64,000 bases of DNA. Source: Erysipelothrix sp. HDW6C. Lineage in GTDB: Bacteria; Bacillota_I; Bacilli_A; Erysipelotrichales; Erysipelotrichaceae. The DNA lies in NCBI RefSeq assembly GCF_011299615.1, contig NZ_CP049861.1:2293643-2357642 (forward strand), given 5' to 3'. Made by a program: the position numbers and the translations under genes. The first letter of the stretch is position 1. Every line of letters begins with the position of its first letter. This document shows positions 53,682-61,091 of the stretch, piece after piece. Below the pieces are notes generated by a model that was not told the DNA's origin, did not search any database, and saw nothing but the letters and a program-made list of their open reading frames with translations.

Positions 53682-53759
53682 GCGACACCAGGGATTTGAA
53701 CCCTCGCAACTCACGCCATCATCATGACTCTCCATCATGGTGATATTGTAGTATGTCGC
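53682..53759 (-). tRNA. tRNA-like element, possible tRNA-Ile (GAU) with an aberrant D-arm
   Basis: Acceptor GCGACAT/GTGTCGC pairs fully, a T-arm (GAGGG, loop TTCAAAT, CCCTG) is nearly complete and an anticodon arm TCATG/CGTGA closes the loop ATGATGG with anticodon GAT. The part between acceptor and anticodon stem is 25 bases, too long for a normal D-arm, and pairs poorly. No CCA is encoded. It may be degenerate. Confidence 0.45.
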
Positions 53760-53764
53760 ATATA

Positions 53765-53845
53765 TGGTGGACTTAAGGGACTCGAACCCTGTCGTTGTGG
53801 TTTATAACGTTATTATTGACACAACTTGCAACCATTGCTCCGCCC
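53765..53845 (-). tRNA. tRNA-like element with an oversized anticodon loop
   Basis: A tRNA-like 3' half (AGGG, loop TTCGAGT, CCCT; encoded CCA at the end) and a D-arm-like GCAA-TGG-TTGC are visible. The anticodon stem position has GTTGTG/CACAAC, but the loop between is 20 bases and holds the palindrome ATAACGTTAT. The acceptor pairs at 5 of 7 positions. The decoded amino acid cannot be called. It may be a decayed tRNA or a tRNA with an insertion. Confidence 0.4.
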
Positions 53846-53857
53846 AAAAATAAAAAG

Positions 53858-53976
53858 AAGATAGGCAAGGATTTGCACCTTACATTTGCCACACCCTAGT
53901 AACTACACTCTATGTTGCGTCGAATACAACTCACAGCGTAGCATTGATATACGTCTACCTATTCCGTCACTATCTT
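53858..53976 (-). tRNA. tRNA-Leu-like element with a long extra hairpin
   Basis: The acceptor AAGATAG/CTATCTT pairs fully, a leucine-type D-arm (ACG, GAATAGGTAGA, CGT) follows, and a T-arm TAAGG/CCTTG with loop TGCAAAT lies at the 3' end. Between them is an imperfect 15-bp hairpin (13 pairs) with a 9-base loop, in place of a normal anticodon and variable arm. The whole is 119 bases, far above a tRNA-Leu. The acceptor stem extends outward to a 13-bp perfect inverted repeat with A and T runs at its ends, like a terminator. Confidence 0.35.
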
Positions 53977-54034
53977 CTTTTTGTGGTTTACCACATTACA
54001 GATAATAATTTAACGCTATAGTTTTCATCCACTA

Positions 54035-54108
54035 TGGCGGGGAAGGAAAGAGTCGAACTCACAACGACGGTTTTGGAGACCGCTGTTTTACCATTAAACT
54101 ACTTCCCC
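54035..54108 (-). tRNA. tRNA-Trp (anticodon CCA)
   Basis: A full cloverleaf folds: acceptor GGGGAAG/CTTCCCC, D-arm GTTT-AATGGTA-AAAC, anticodon stem GCGGT/ACCGT around CTCCAAA with anticodon CCA, T-arm with loop TTCGACT, discriminator G and an encoded CCA. The T-stem has one mismatch and a G-U pair. It is phage-encoded, between the late regulator and the terminase genes. Confidence 0.85.
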
Positions 54109-54156
54109 ATTTTATTGTCTGTAATCTAGTGCCAAGCTTTATCGCTTGGCTCAGAT

Positions 54157-54339
54157 TTATTTCACTTCATTGAAATGCTCATTGAATTCATCCTTTGATA
54201 GTCGTATTGGGTTACCATTGAACTCAAACGCTACCGAAGGTTCTTTACGATGCACAGTTACTAAGTCGTCTACCGCAATACCAATGCGATGTCCCGACAG
54301 TTCACTGATACATGTGATTGGTTTAATGCATTTGTACAT
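54157..54339 (-). CDS. hypothetical small phage protein
   Basis: This 60-residue protein (MYKCIKPITCISELSGHRIG at its start, GNPIRLSKDEFNEHF at its end) has a good GGAGGG site seven bases before the ATG. It is the first protein gene after the probable late promoter and lies upstream of the tRNA-like cluster. Its ending resembles that of the 69-residue protein at 53354-53563. No family is recognised. Confidence 0.65.
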   Translation of the reverse strand: MYKCIKPITCISELSGHRIGIAVDDLVTVHRKEPSVAFEFNGNPIRLSKDEFNEHFNEVK

Positions 54340-54381
54340 CGTAATCCCTCCTGTTGCCTTTAGGCAATTTCTTATACTACT

Positions 54382-54416
54382 ATTTTACCACCTTGACAGT
54401 GTAGAAAATTCTACAC
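54382..54416 (-). promoter_or_regulatory. probable late promoter with an 8-2-8 inverted repeat operator
   Basis: On the - strand a -10 TAAAAT preceded by TGG lies at 54382-54387. The -35 hexamer is not consensus, but an inverted repeat with 8-base arms (GTGTAGAA and TTCTACAC, 54399-54416) covers that place. A weak -35 overlapped by a palindrome is what is expected of an activator-dependent promoter. The gene just upstream encodes a sigma-like late regulator, the likely activator. A small hairpin TTGCCT/AGGCAA follows in the leader. Confidence 0.55.
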
Positions 54417-54826
54417 TATTCATTTGCTATTCGTTCAGTTTCTCTGTCTATGATTTGATAAACTGTTTTGCCTTCGTACCCAGTTTTGAAACCTATGTAC
54501 GAGATTGTTGAGCTGTGCTTATAGCGATATTCAAACACCACACGATACTTTGGTTGTACCTTATTCAATATTCGCTCACAGTGTCGTATAACGCTTTCGC
54601 AGTGTTCCTTCTCTGCTATAAGGTCGTTCATCTTATCGTTGAGTTTTGATCTGCGCATCGATTCGTTTGATTCACCGCCACCCACTCGCTCTTCGTAAGT
54701 CGTAGCTTTCAGCCCATCAAGTTCATGTTGGATGATGAACTCTTTCTCAGGGAAGACTTTATCAATCCAGTTAATGCATTTACGCCACGAGCTTAGTTGG
54801 TCTTTGATGTAGTTAACATCATTCAT
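54416..54826 (-). CDS. ArpU/RinA-like late transcription regulator
   Basis: The 136-residue protein is helical and ends with a sigma-70 region 4-like stretch (LNKVQPKYRVVFEYRYKHSS, then TISYIGFKTGYEGKTVYQI), which fits the small late-gene activators (ArpU, RinA, DUF722/DUF1492 type) placed directly before the terminase module in Gram-positive phages. It probably turns on the packaging, head, tail and lysis genes. It is followed by an inverted repeat and promoter that may be its target, and starts in an ATGA overlap with the preceding tiny gene. Confidence 0.75.
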   Translation of the reverse strand: MNDVNYIKDQLSSWRKCINWIDKVFPEKEFIIQHELDGLKATTYEERVGGGESNESMRRSKLNDKMNDLIAEKEHCESVIRHCERILNKVQPKYRVVFEYRYKHSSTISYIGFKTGYEGKTVYQIIDRETERIANE

Positions 54827-54945
54827 CGCTTGCTACCAAGTAACAATGAAATAGGCACACCGACAATCACAATCGCTTCAGTCGCAATCAAGATTATCAA
54901 ACCCAGTCCTTGCACTACATTTACCAACGCTTCGATATTAAACAT
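54823..54945 (-). CDS. tiny membrane protein
   Basis: A 40-residue ORF with GGGAGGGG upstream of its ATG encodes a membrane helix (LGLIILIATEAIVIVGVPIS) and a basic end (LLLGSKR). Its stop overlaps the regulator start as ATGA, and its start overlaps the stop of the 28-residue gene upstream as TAATG, so the three are translated in a chain. It is too short for most gene finders. Function unknown. Confidence 0.6.
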   Translation of the reverse strand: MFNIEALVNVVQGLGLIILIATEAIVIVGVPISLLLGSKR

Positions 54946-55031
54946 TATTTACCCCTCCCTGCTGATATTAAGGCAGCAACCATAAAACCGAGCATCGCCC
55001 CTAATAATAATCCTGTTAGTAAGTTATACAT
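54945..55031 (-). CDS. tiny membrane protein
   Basis: This 28-residue ORF has a very strong AAGGAGG site six bases before its ATG and encodes one membrane helix (YNLLTGLLLGAMLGFMVAAL) with a short basic end (GRGK). It lies 12 bases after the SSB gene. The start signal and overlap with the next gene support real translation. It may be a regulator of a membrane protein or a small holin-like peptide; nothing in the sequence decides this. Confidence 0.6.
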   Translation of the reverse strand: MYNLLTGLLLGAMLGFMVAALISAGRGK

Positions 55032-55043
55032 ATCATTTCCTCC

Positions 55044-55448
55044 TTAAAATGGTAAATCATCACTCGCGATATCCAATACAGGTCCATCATCAGGCGTTGG
55101 CTCAGGGGTGTAGGATTGATACTGCTGTGTTTCTTCCTTGTCCTTTGGTGTTAGGTTTTCAATTTCAAACGCATGAACCTCAACAGCATATTGTTTCTTG
55201 CCCGTATTATCTTCCCATGATCGCTGCGTAAGTTTTCCATTAACCGCAACTCGGCTTCCGGTTGAAAGATAGTTCGCTGCATATTCTGCTTTTTTCTCCC
55301 ACACAATGACATTTATCCAATGTGTCTTTTTGTTATCTCCATATCCGTCCGATACTCCGACAGACAGGTTTACTACCGATTTTCCGCTTTGAGTCTTTTT
55401 TAATTCGGGATCTCGGCCTAAGTATCCTGTAAGATTTACACTGTTCAT
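55044..55448 (-). CDS. ssb: single-stranded DNA-binding protein
   Basis: An OB fold fills residues 1-105 (NLTGYLGRDPELKKTQSGK and VNLSVGV, then WINVIVWEKKAEYAANYL), followed by a flexible Pro/Gln-rich linker and the acidic tip DDLPF that binds partner proteins. It is 134 residues. It coats single-stranded phage DNA during replication and recombination, in line with the RecT gene upstream. It starts in an ATGA overlap with the small membrane protein gene. Confidence 0.95.
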   Translation of the reverse strand: MNSVNLTGYLGRDPELKKTQSGKSVVNLSVGVSDGYGDNKKTHWINVIVWEKKAEYAANYLSTGSRVAVNGKLTQRSWEDNTGKKQYAVEVHAFEIENLTPKDKEETQQYQSYTPEPTPDDGPVLDIASDDLPF

Positions 55449-55642
55449 TCCGTTTCCCCTTTCATCCTAAATGTTGATATGTATAGCAACGGAGTAATTG
55501 CCGACATGGATGCCATAAGCCCTAAGAACACAAACTCCAAGCTAGGTGAAAGTGTGTATAGGTAGAACATAACCAATGCAATTACCACAGCTTGAATGAC
55601 AATCATCCAGCTTGCGACTATTTGTATATTGTATTTTTTCAT
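55445..55642 (-). CDS. small membrane protein
   Basis: With the ATG at 55642 (GGAGG upstream) it is 65 residues with two hydrophobic helices (about 9-30 and 36-55) and a basic-acidic tail (TFRMKGETE). It overlaps the SSB start by four bases and begins two bases after the stop of the next gene upstream. Function unknown. Confidence 0.6.
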   Translation of the reverse strand: MKKYNIQIVASWMIVIQAVVIALVMFYLYTLSPSLEFVFLGLMASMSAITPLLYISTFRMKGETE

Positions 55643-55644
55643 TT

Positions 55645-55926
55645 TCAATCCTCCATGTTGAGATAATGTTTTCTACTGCCGAATTTTATAAATTTACCAA
55701 CCTTGTCTTCGTATACAGTCTTCGCCCGTACCTCAAGACGCCCATTTGAAGAGAATGCGACCGATTCGTTGTTTGCTGTTATTTGTCTTAATGAAATTCC
55801 TGCTTCATATGCAATTAGAACGCCGAGATTCTCTTTTCCATTTAATTGGATCACCTCTTCGTTTGGTTCTCTGAAGTGACTTTTCTTAACTTTGCATGGG
55901 CTTAGTATTTTGAAGTTATTCATCAT
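55645..55926 (-). CDS. hypothetical phage protein
   Basis: The 93-residue protein is beta-rich with KSHFREPNEEVIQLNGKENL and NNESVAFSSNGRLEVRAKTV. It has a GGAGG site five bases before two adjacent ATG codons; either could be the start. It overlaps the upstream gene by 11 bases. No family is recognised. Confidence 0.6.
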   Translation of the reverse strand: MMNNFKILSPCKVKKSHFREPNEEVIQLNGKENLGVLIAYEAGISLRQITANNESVAFSSNGRLEVRAKTVYEDKVGKFIKFGSRKHYLNMED

Positions 55927-56284
55927 GTTCCTCCTTCTGTGATTCTAAGTATCTGATTGTTAAGTTGATTAATTCAATATCTTTCCACACAACCGAATCA
56001 TATTGAGGATTAAACCACACCCTATCATTGTTGCTATCGTAATAAACTTTGTAGTAACTTATTTTAGACCATTCAGAATATATTTCGATGTACTCTGTAC
56101 ATGTCCTAACTTGAAGTCCTGTCGTTGAATACCATCTACCACACAATTCCGCAAATGTTGGTGGCAGGTATTGCCTTATGAAACCTTTAACAATGTTAGT
56201 GGTCCCAATTAATTTGTAGTCATTTGTTGTTGGTCGAATTATAAGCAATGCATTTAACGCTTCTTCTGCTGTTATCTTTGTCAT
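55916..56284 (-). CDS. hypothetical phage protein
   Basis: The 122-residue protein has a helical first part (ITAEEALNALLIIRPTTNDY) and a middle beta-rich part (YSTTGLQVRTCTEYIEIYS). It ends SQKEEHDE and overlaps both neighbours by a few bases, which supports translation. No family is recognised. Confidence 0.6.
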   Translation of the reverse strand: MTKITAEEALNALLIIRPTTNDYKLIGTTNIVKGFIRQYLPPTFAELCGRWYSTTGLQVRTCTEYIEIYSEWSKISYYKVYYDSNNDRVWFNPQYDSVVWKDIELINLTIRYLESQKEEHDE

Positions 56285-56661
56285 TCTTCATCACTCCAAT
56301 CTATTTTTTGACCGCAATCAGTACAGTAATTAAACGCACGCATTGTATAGTTGTAATCCATAATTGACCACCCATTACATTTAGGGCAACTTTTAGTACA
56401 CGTATCTTCTTCGAAATTAGGATTCATCGGGGTTTCTTTGTCTACTAATTTTTGAAGCAACGAGCATTCCGTTTCGCAAGCATCGTGGTCGAAATCGAAA
56501 TCTTCAGTAAAGCCCATTTCTTCACCTTGTCCATTTGCAGGTACTGATAGACAGAATTTAATAATCGTGTCTAACGCTTCTTGATATCCATTCGCTTCAG
56601 TCACTTCTTTTCTCTCGCTCATAATTTTCTCGTGAGCTTCTTTTTCTTTATTAAATGACAT
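56281..56661 (-). CDS. small protein with a zinc-ribbon-like C-terminus
   Basis: Residues about 90-122 hold CPKCNGWSIMDY and CTDCGQKIDW, four cysteines in a zinc-ribbon spacing. Residues 50-70 have additional cysteines (HDACETECSLLQ). The first part is charged and helical. It is 126 residues long and opens the leftward unit that runs to the SSB and late regulator genes. The zinc ribbon suggests nucleic acid or protein binding. Confidence 0.65.
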   Translation of the reverse strand: MSFNKEKEAHEKIMSERKEVTEANGYQEALDTIIKFCLSVPANGQGEEMGFTEDFDFDHDACETECSLLQKLVDKETPMNPNFEEDTCTKSCPKCNGWSIMDYNYTMRAFNYCTDCGQKIDWSDEE

Positions 56662-56677
56662 AATTGTCCTTTCTAGG

Positions 56678-56695
56678 TTTTAAGATAACCCATAT
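56678..56695 (+). repeat. left copy of an 18-bp direct repeat flanking the + strand moron
   Basis: The 18 bases match the copy at 57338-57355 at 16 positions; the common core is AGATAACCCA. The two copies flank the lone + strand membrane protein gene, as expected of an inserted cassette or of a site shared by two promoters. Confidence 0.6.
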
Positions 56696-56780
56696 CGATA
56701 TTTATATTATGTTGGGTGAACCAACCTGATAAGGTCGACCCGTAATTTAGAATATGGTATTCTTGTTGTAGGTGATACAG

Positions 56781-57332
56781 ATGAAATACTTTAAAAAGTT
56801 GAAATTTTACGACAAAATATTAATACCATTCGTAGTAATCTTTTTTATTACTGAAGCAGTTGTGATCATATTGAGAATTGTAAACCTATCGTTTTGGGGT
56901 AGAGCAGACTATATAATTCAAACTTTTTCTATAGTTATGCTGCCCGTAATTATTGTTAGAATATTCATACTAGGAATACGATCTCTATACAATCGCGAAA
57001 ATTCTCTATACCCAACCTCAAGAATCTTAGCCCTTCTTTTAATCGCTTTTACTCCTGTGATTCTTTTGTTTCTTATGCCATTCATCCCGCTTGTTCCCTA
57101 CATGTTTCAAGAGCCCATACACGAACACATTATTTTTGAAGGCGAGGACTATGTATCCATTCAGGAATCTGGATTCAATGACTGTAAATTGTATCTCTAT
57201 GACTATAAAAATGATTTGCTCCGTTCGACCTCACCCTCTTACACTTCAAGTACTCGTAGTAATTGTTTTTCTGCACAACAGATTGATGTTTTTATAGAGG
57301 ACAACCCTAATTTCCGAAGACTAAATGATTGA
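56781..57332 (+). CDS. membrane protein, prophage moron candidate
   Basis: The protein has three membrane helices (about 12-35, 48-68 and 85-108) followed by an 75-residue domain with EDYVSIQESGFNDCKLYLYD that should face outside. It is 183 residues from the ATG at 56781, which follows AGGTGA. It is on the + strand in the midst of leftward early genes and has its own extended -10 promoter (TGG then TATTCT at 56757-56762). It is flanked by direct repeats. This layout suggests expression in the lysogen; the role is unknown. A plain four-Cys or enzyme motif is not seen. Confidence 0.65.
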   Translation: MKYFKKLKFYDKILIPFVVIFFITEAVVIILRIVNLSFWGRADYIIQTFSIVMLPVIIVRIFILGIRSLYNRENSLYPTSRILALLLIAFTPVILLFLMPFIPLVPYMFQEPIHEHIIFEGEDYVSIQESGFNDCKLYLYDYKNDLLRSTSPSYTSSTRSNCFSAQQIDVFIEDNPNFRRLND

Positions 57333-57337
57333 GTCTT

Positions 57338-57355
57338 TTTTGAGATAACCCACAT
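57338..57355 (+). repeat. right copy of the 18-bp direct repeat
   Basis: This matches the copy at 56678-56695 at 16 of 18 positions and begins six bases after the stop codon of the + strand membrane protein gene. The unit between the repeats is about 640 bases. Confidence 0.6.
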
Positions 57356-57439
57356 GTTTTCTTGAATTTCAGTATCGTTCTTTCACCCAATTTAGAGTGG
57401 CTAGAATGATGCTTTTTTAGTTTCATTGATTTTGTGGTT

Positions 57440-57985
57440 TTATATCCAGTTCAATGGGTCCAAACCATCGATGTTGTAGCACATCCAAACACAGCCTTTG
57501 TTGAATGATGTTTTATGTCCTTTGAATCTTATCCGCTTGTTGAAATAGATTATCGAAAGATTTGCCTTGTGGTACTCCCACATCCTTCCTCGAGTCGGTG
57601 TTTCTGTTGTGGAGTTCGGTAGTAGTAACACAAACGACTTAATTAAACCCTGTTCTACTAACGCGAAACTTCTTTCAATAATATGATTCTGTTCACTAAA
57701 TGGAGGATTTGAAATCATCAGATCACATCCTTCGGGTGGTAACGTGAAATAGAAGTCGTTCCCTAAATCGTCGAATAAGTGTGTCGCTGTATACTGAAGT
57801 TTTAATTCCTCAGCCTTCAACTTAAACTCGCTGTCATAGTTGTTGAATGGAAACCATATTTGCTTGAATTGTTCAACATGAATTAGTTTGTAAATTTCTT
57901 CAACTACATATCTTGGAGTAGCTACATGATCTGGATTAGATTGTTTTTCGACGTCATATCGTTGTTTTTGATTCACTTTAACCAC
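57440..57985 (-). CDS. DNA N6-adenine methyltransferase-like protein
   Basis: The catalytic motif NPPFSE (about residue 95) and the layout ATPRYVVEEIYKLI near the start are those of small phage adenine methyltransferases that are sometimes annotated as sugar-phosphate nucleotidyltransferases. Motif I is not classical (WFPFNNYDSEF). It is 181 residues and overlaps the cytosine methyltransferase gene by 13 bases. It is the last of three methyltransferase genes in a row; such sets protect phage DNA from restriction. Confidence 0.75.
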   Translation of the reverse strand: MVKVNQKQRYDVEKQSNPDHVATPRYVVEEIYKLIHVEQFKQIWFPFNNYDSEFKLKAEELKLQYTATHLFDDLGNDFYFTLPPEGCDLMISNPPFSEQNHIIERSFALVEQGLIKSFVLLLPNSTTETPTRGRMWEYHKANLSIIYFNKRIRFKGHKTSFNKGCVWMCYNIDGLDPLNWI

Positions 57986-59088
57986 CCATGACTATTAGAC
58001 ATCACTTTGTCTCGTAGTTCTTTTTCATCTTCGTAGTACATCATGCCGATAATCATTGCGATAACTTGCGCAACAATTCCATTTCCGTGCTGCTTGTACA
58101 TTTGAGAATTTGACATAACTTCACGTTGACGCTCAATTTGTTCGTCAGTCATTCCCATTAGTCGACCTGTCTCAGTGGGTGTTAGTTTGCGGATGCGAAG
58201 TTGGTTTTCTACCACACCAGCATCATGTTGTTCTGCTTTTAGCGTTCGAGACAATCCTTTTAGTGGATAGCCGATCATCGGCTCAAACACTTTTGGCTCA
58301 CGGTTTCCTCCACCCATTGTCGTAATGGTGTTTACAACGCCATCTGCGCTGTTCACACGGTCAATCCCCATACTTTCAAATTTTGGATTTTGGATCGCAT
58401 TTAATTGTTTGTCGGTTAGATAGTACTTTTCGTCAACTTCGATTTCCAAATAGTCTTTTAATCGATGTTCTAGTTCAATCGCTTTCGGAAATGAGTAATT
58501 CCATTCTCCCAGTATCGAAACCATAAACACTCGATCACGATTCTGTGCAATCCCATAGTTCTTAGCATTCAGTTTCTGAGTATAGTTTGTATATCCTAAT
58601 CCCTCAAGTTCAAGTTGTATTTCGTTAAATTGCTTGATAAACTTTGATTGGACTAAATCAACCACATTTTCCATGATTAATACTTTAGGTAAATTATCGA
58701 TGTCTTTAAGTTCTGCCAGGATCCGCAAGACTTCGTATACCAATCCGGAACGTGTATTGTTTAGTCCTTTTTGTTTGCCTGCCTTTGATAAATCAGTACA
58801 AGGAAACGAATAAGTTAGTAAATCAATATTTTTCGGAATGCCATTACCTTGAATTTCTGTAATGCTGCCTAGATTGGGATTGTGTCCGTGTATTGCTTCG
58901 TATGCCTTGATAGCAAATTTATCAATTTCGCTTGTTGCTACAACATGATAAGGAATTTCTGCAAGGTCTAGGCCCATTGCTTGAAACCCAATGCCGGCAA
59001 ATAATTCAACTACCCTTATCGGAATATCTTTTTTGAATCTAAACGTCGGATATAGAGCATCAAACAAATCCATTTGATGATTAATCAT
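57973..59088 (-). CDS. DNA cytosine-5 methyltransferase
   Basis: The conserved blocks are in the usual order: motif I VVELFAGIGFQAMGL (about 25), motif IV YSFPCTDLSKAG (about 95) with the catalytic Cys, motif VI IMENV (about 135), motif VIII QNRDRVFMVSI and motif X near GNGIVAQV at the end. The ATG at 59088 lies in the end of the upstream gene. It is 371 residues. A target recognition domain lies at about 200-310; its specificity cannot be read. No restriction enzyme gene is near, so it is an orphan methylase. Confidence 0.93.
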   Translation of the reverse strand: MINHQMDLFDALYPTFRFKKDIPIRVVELFAGIGFQAMGLDLAEIPYHVVATSEIDKFAIKAYEAIHGHNPNLGSITEIQGNGIPKNIDLLTYSFPCTDLSKAGKQKGLNNTRSGLVYEVLRILAELKDIDNLPKVLIMENVVDLVQSKFIKQFNEIQLELEGLGYTNYTQKLNAKNYGIAQNRDRVFMVSILGEWNYSFPKAIELEHRLKDYLEIEVDEKYYLTDKQLNAIQNPKFESMGIDRVNSADGVVNTITTMGGGNREPKVFEPMIGYPLKGLSRTLKAEQHDAGVVENQLRIRKLTPTETGRLMGMTDEQIERQREVMSNSQMYKQHGNGIVAQVIAMIIGMMYYEDEKELRDKVMSNSHGWLK

Positions 59089-59785
59089 TGTCGTCACCAT
59101 CCATGAATGTAAATATGCTGGTTTGTCCATCCTTAGTGATTCCGCTCAACCGTTGCTGCGAGCGCTCATAAATTGATGTATCTTTTTCGAACGCAATCCA
59201 TTTCAAACCTAAGTCTCGACACGCAACTGCAGTCGTTCCACTTCCTGAGTAGAAGTCGGCAACAATATCACCGTCTTTTGTGTAATCTCTTAGTATATCG
59301 GTTATCAATCTGAGCGGTTTTTGTGTCGGATGGATCCTTTCGTCACCATCACTGATGAATCCTTGAGATATATTTGTGTATTTTTTTACGTTTTTTCTCT
59401 GAAGATTTGTCCAGATCAATTCACAGTCGCTAAACGGATTATCGAATGCTAAGTGACCTTTTTTATCCCAAACTACCCAGTGAGTAGCTCTTGGAAGCAT
59501 GTGTGCAAAGTAATTACCACCAAACACAATAACTGTTTTTCCAACTCGTAAAATATCCTTAAACATTTCATCGGTCGGTATCTCAGAATCCCATTCTTCT
59601 TCATAAATCTTTACTTTTCCTTTTGATTGTCCAAATCCCGTAATTGGATCCGTTGCTCCTTTATCCATTTTTATGCCATACGGAGGATCTATCAGAATTA
59701 CATCAATGCAGTTATCAGGAAGTTTCTTGATTGCTTTTGTTGAATCCTCGTTGTACAAGGTATTTAGTTTGTACTCACCTAACAT
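59081..59785 (-). CDS. DNA N4-cytosine/N6-adenine methyltransferase, beta class
   Basis: Motif IV DPPYG is at about residue 33 and motif I DFYSGSGTTAVAC at about 190, the order of the beta class (N-terminal catalytic motif). It has 234 residues and a target recognition region between. The DPPYG form can methylate adenine or cytosine amino groups. It is the first of three consecutive methyltransferase genes and overlaps the C5 enzyme gene by eight bases. Confidence 0.92.
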   Translation of the reverse strand: MLGEYKLNTLYNEDSTKAIKKLPDNCIDVILIDPPYGIKMDKGATDPITGFGQSKGKVKIYEEEWDSEIPTDEMFKDILRVGKTVIVFGGNYFAHMLPRATHWVVWDKKGHLAFDNPFSDCELIWTNLQRKNVKKYTNISQGFISDGDERIHPTQKPLRLITDILRDYTKDGDIVADFYSGSGTTAVACRDLGLKWIAFEKDTSIYERSQQRLSGITKDGQTSIFTFMDGDDND

Positions 59786-59919
59786 CTTTTAAATTCCCCT
59801 TCGTACACAACCGTTTTAATTCCTTTATCCAAAAACACTCGATACGCTTCATCACCAATATACTTGTTGACTGTTGCATATTTTCCTTTGTCTTTCCCAC
59901 GAGTGATTAAAATTCTCAT
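59779..59919 (-). CDS. hypothetical small phage protein
   Basis: This 46-residue ORF has a perfect GGAGGT site before its ATG and overlaps the upstream stop by four bases and the downstream start by seven. The protein (MRILITRGKDKGKYATVNKY and then FLDKGIKTVVYEGEF) looks like a small beta-rich domain. No family is recognised. Its coupled position makes translation likely. Confidence 0.65.
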   Translation of the reverse strand: MRILITRGKDKGKYATVNKYIGDEAYRVFLDKGIKTVVYEGEFKRC

Positions 59920-60287
59920 TCGGTTACCTCCTTGAATAATTTGTAAAAGTCTAATAGTTTAATATTCAGTGACGCACCTGTTTTCAACTCAATAACAACA
60001 TTCGATTCTTGCGTGATTGTCGTTTGTATGACCTTCACACGCTCAAACTTACTAAAGTCATGGTTGTATCGGTAAACATCCCTTTTGCTTTCCCACACGC
60101 TTTTAAATGGCGGAATCTGTATTTCGTTTTGTCGATTCAAAATTGATTGAATTTCTTGTGCAAGAGTCGCTTGTGCATCTTTATCTGACCGCTCGTGCAT
60201 TTTGATTAAGCCACTGACCAAAATGAATTGATCATGACTGTTTTTAAGTTGTTGGAAATGCTCATTATTCATTTGTATTTGATTCAT
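59916..60287 (-). CDS. hypothetical phage protein
   Basis: The 123-residue protein is helical in the first half (LAQEIQSILNRQNEIQIPPF) and beta-rich after (ESNVVIELKTGASLNIKLL). It is encoded between the replication protein and the methylase set. No family is recognised. It overlaps the next small gene by four bases. Confidence 0.6.
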   Translation of the reverse strand: MNQIQMNNEHFQQLKNSHDQFILVSGLIKMHERSDKDAQATLAQEIQSILNRQNEIQIPPFKSVWESKRDVYRYNHDFSKFERVKVIQTTITQESNVVIELKTGASLNIKLLDFYKLFKEVTE

Positions 60288-60296
60288 AGTTACCTC

Positions 60297-61079
60297 CTAG
60301 TCTTCGAGTTCCTTCAGCATGTTCTCGATTTCGTCGTCTACCTCTTTGATGTCGCCTTTTATGGTCGAGTCTTTCGAGTACGTTGGCATCGTTACATCCT
60401 GTTGCCTTTTCGAATTCCTTGAAACTGGGTAAACGCTTTTCCAGTTATTGATAATTGATGTGTTTAGAACTGACACCATTTCTGCTTTATCCTTTGCAAT
60501 CTTCTTCAACTCAGTCAATAACATTTTTGCAGCTCGTTGTGAAAGTGGGTCACCAATTTCTACTCGCATCAAAGCGAACTGTTCGAGTGAGTCCTGAAGC
60601 TCAACATTATTATCAAAAGATTTAAAGATATTTATAACTTCAATATCAATTTCATTTTCATTTTCTAAAGGCTTTTTTTGGCTTATGTTTTGGCTTTCCT
60701 TTTGGGTTTTATTTGGGTTATTGTTGGCTTTATCTTGGGTATCGTTTGGCTTTTCTTTTGGGTTATTTTTACCACCCTTAGGACGACCGCCTTTTGCCCC
60801 ATTTAACCTTTGTTTTTGACTGTGACGTTTCCGTTTATCAATCTCTTTTTCTAAGCGTTGATTGTAATAAGAGCCTTTATCGTCAGTAATAAAATTCTCC
60901 ATCACATAGTCGCTAACATTAGGGACCGCTCTGTCAATATCACCTTTTGCAAGTCTGCCTTTTTGATGTTGCAAGCACATCAATGTAATATATTGCCCAC
61001 GTTCTTCCATTGTCATCATGTATGTTCCTGTTAAGAAATCAGAACTATACATTAGGAACGCAGGATCCTTGTTTTCCAT
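60297..61079 (-). CDS. replication protein with a DUF1376/YdaU-like N-terminal domain
   Basis: The first 90 residues (PAFLMYSSDFLTGTYMMTMEE and RGQYITLMCLQHQKGRL) match the YdaU/DUF1376 domain found in phage replication initiators. A lysine- and asparagine-rich linker follows (about 95-150) and then a helical domain. The whole is 260 residues, like replisome organiser or primosome proteins. It should start phage DNA replication at an origin not identified here. An origin inside the coding region would be typical but I see no clear iterons. Confidence 0.75.
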   Translation of the reverse strand: MENKDPAFLMYSSDFLTGTYMMTMEERGQYITLMCLQHQKGRLAKGDIDRAVPNVSDYVMENFITDDKGSYYNQRLEKEIDKRKRHSQKQRLNGAKGGRPKGGKNNPKEKPNDTQDKANNNPNKTQKESQNISQKKPLENENEIDIEVINIFKSFDNNVELQDSLEQFALMRVEIGDPLSQRAAKMLLTELKKIAKDKAEMVSVLNTSIINNWKSVYPVSRNSKRQQDVTMPTYSKDSTIKGDIKEVDDEIENMLKELED

Positions 61080-61091
61080 TTAATCACCTCT

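Noticed and set aside
53858..53976. Group I intron or tmRNA reading of the 119-base tRNA-like element
   Set aside because: It is too short for either, lacks a tag reading frame and intron core motifs, and is best described as a tRNA-like fold with an extra hairpin.
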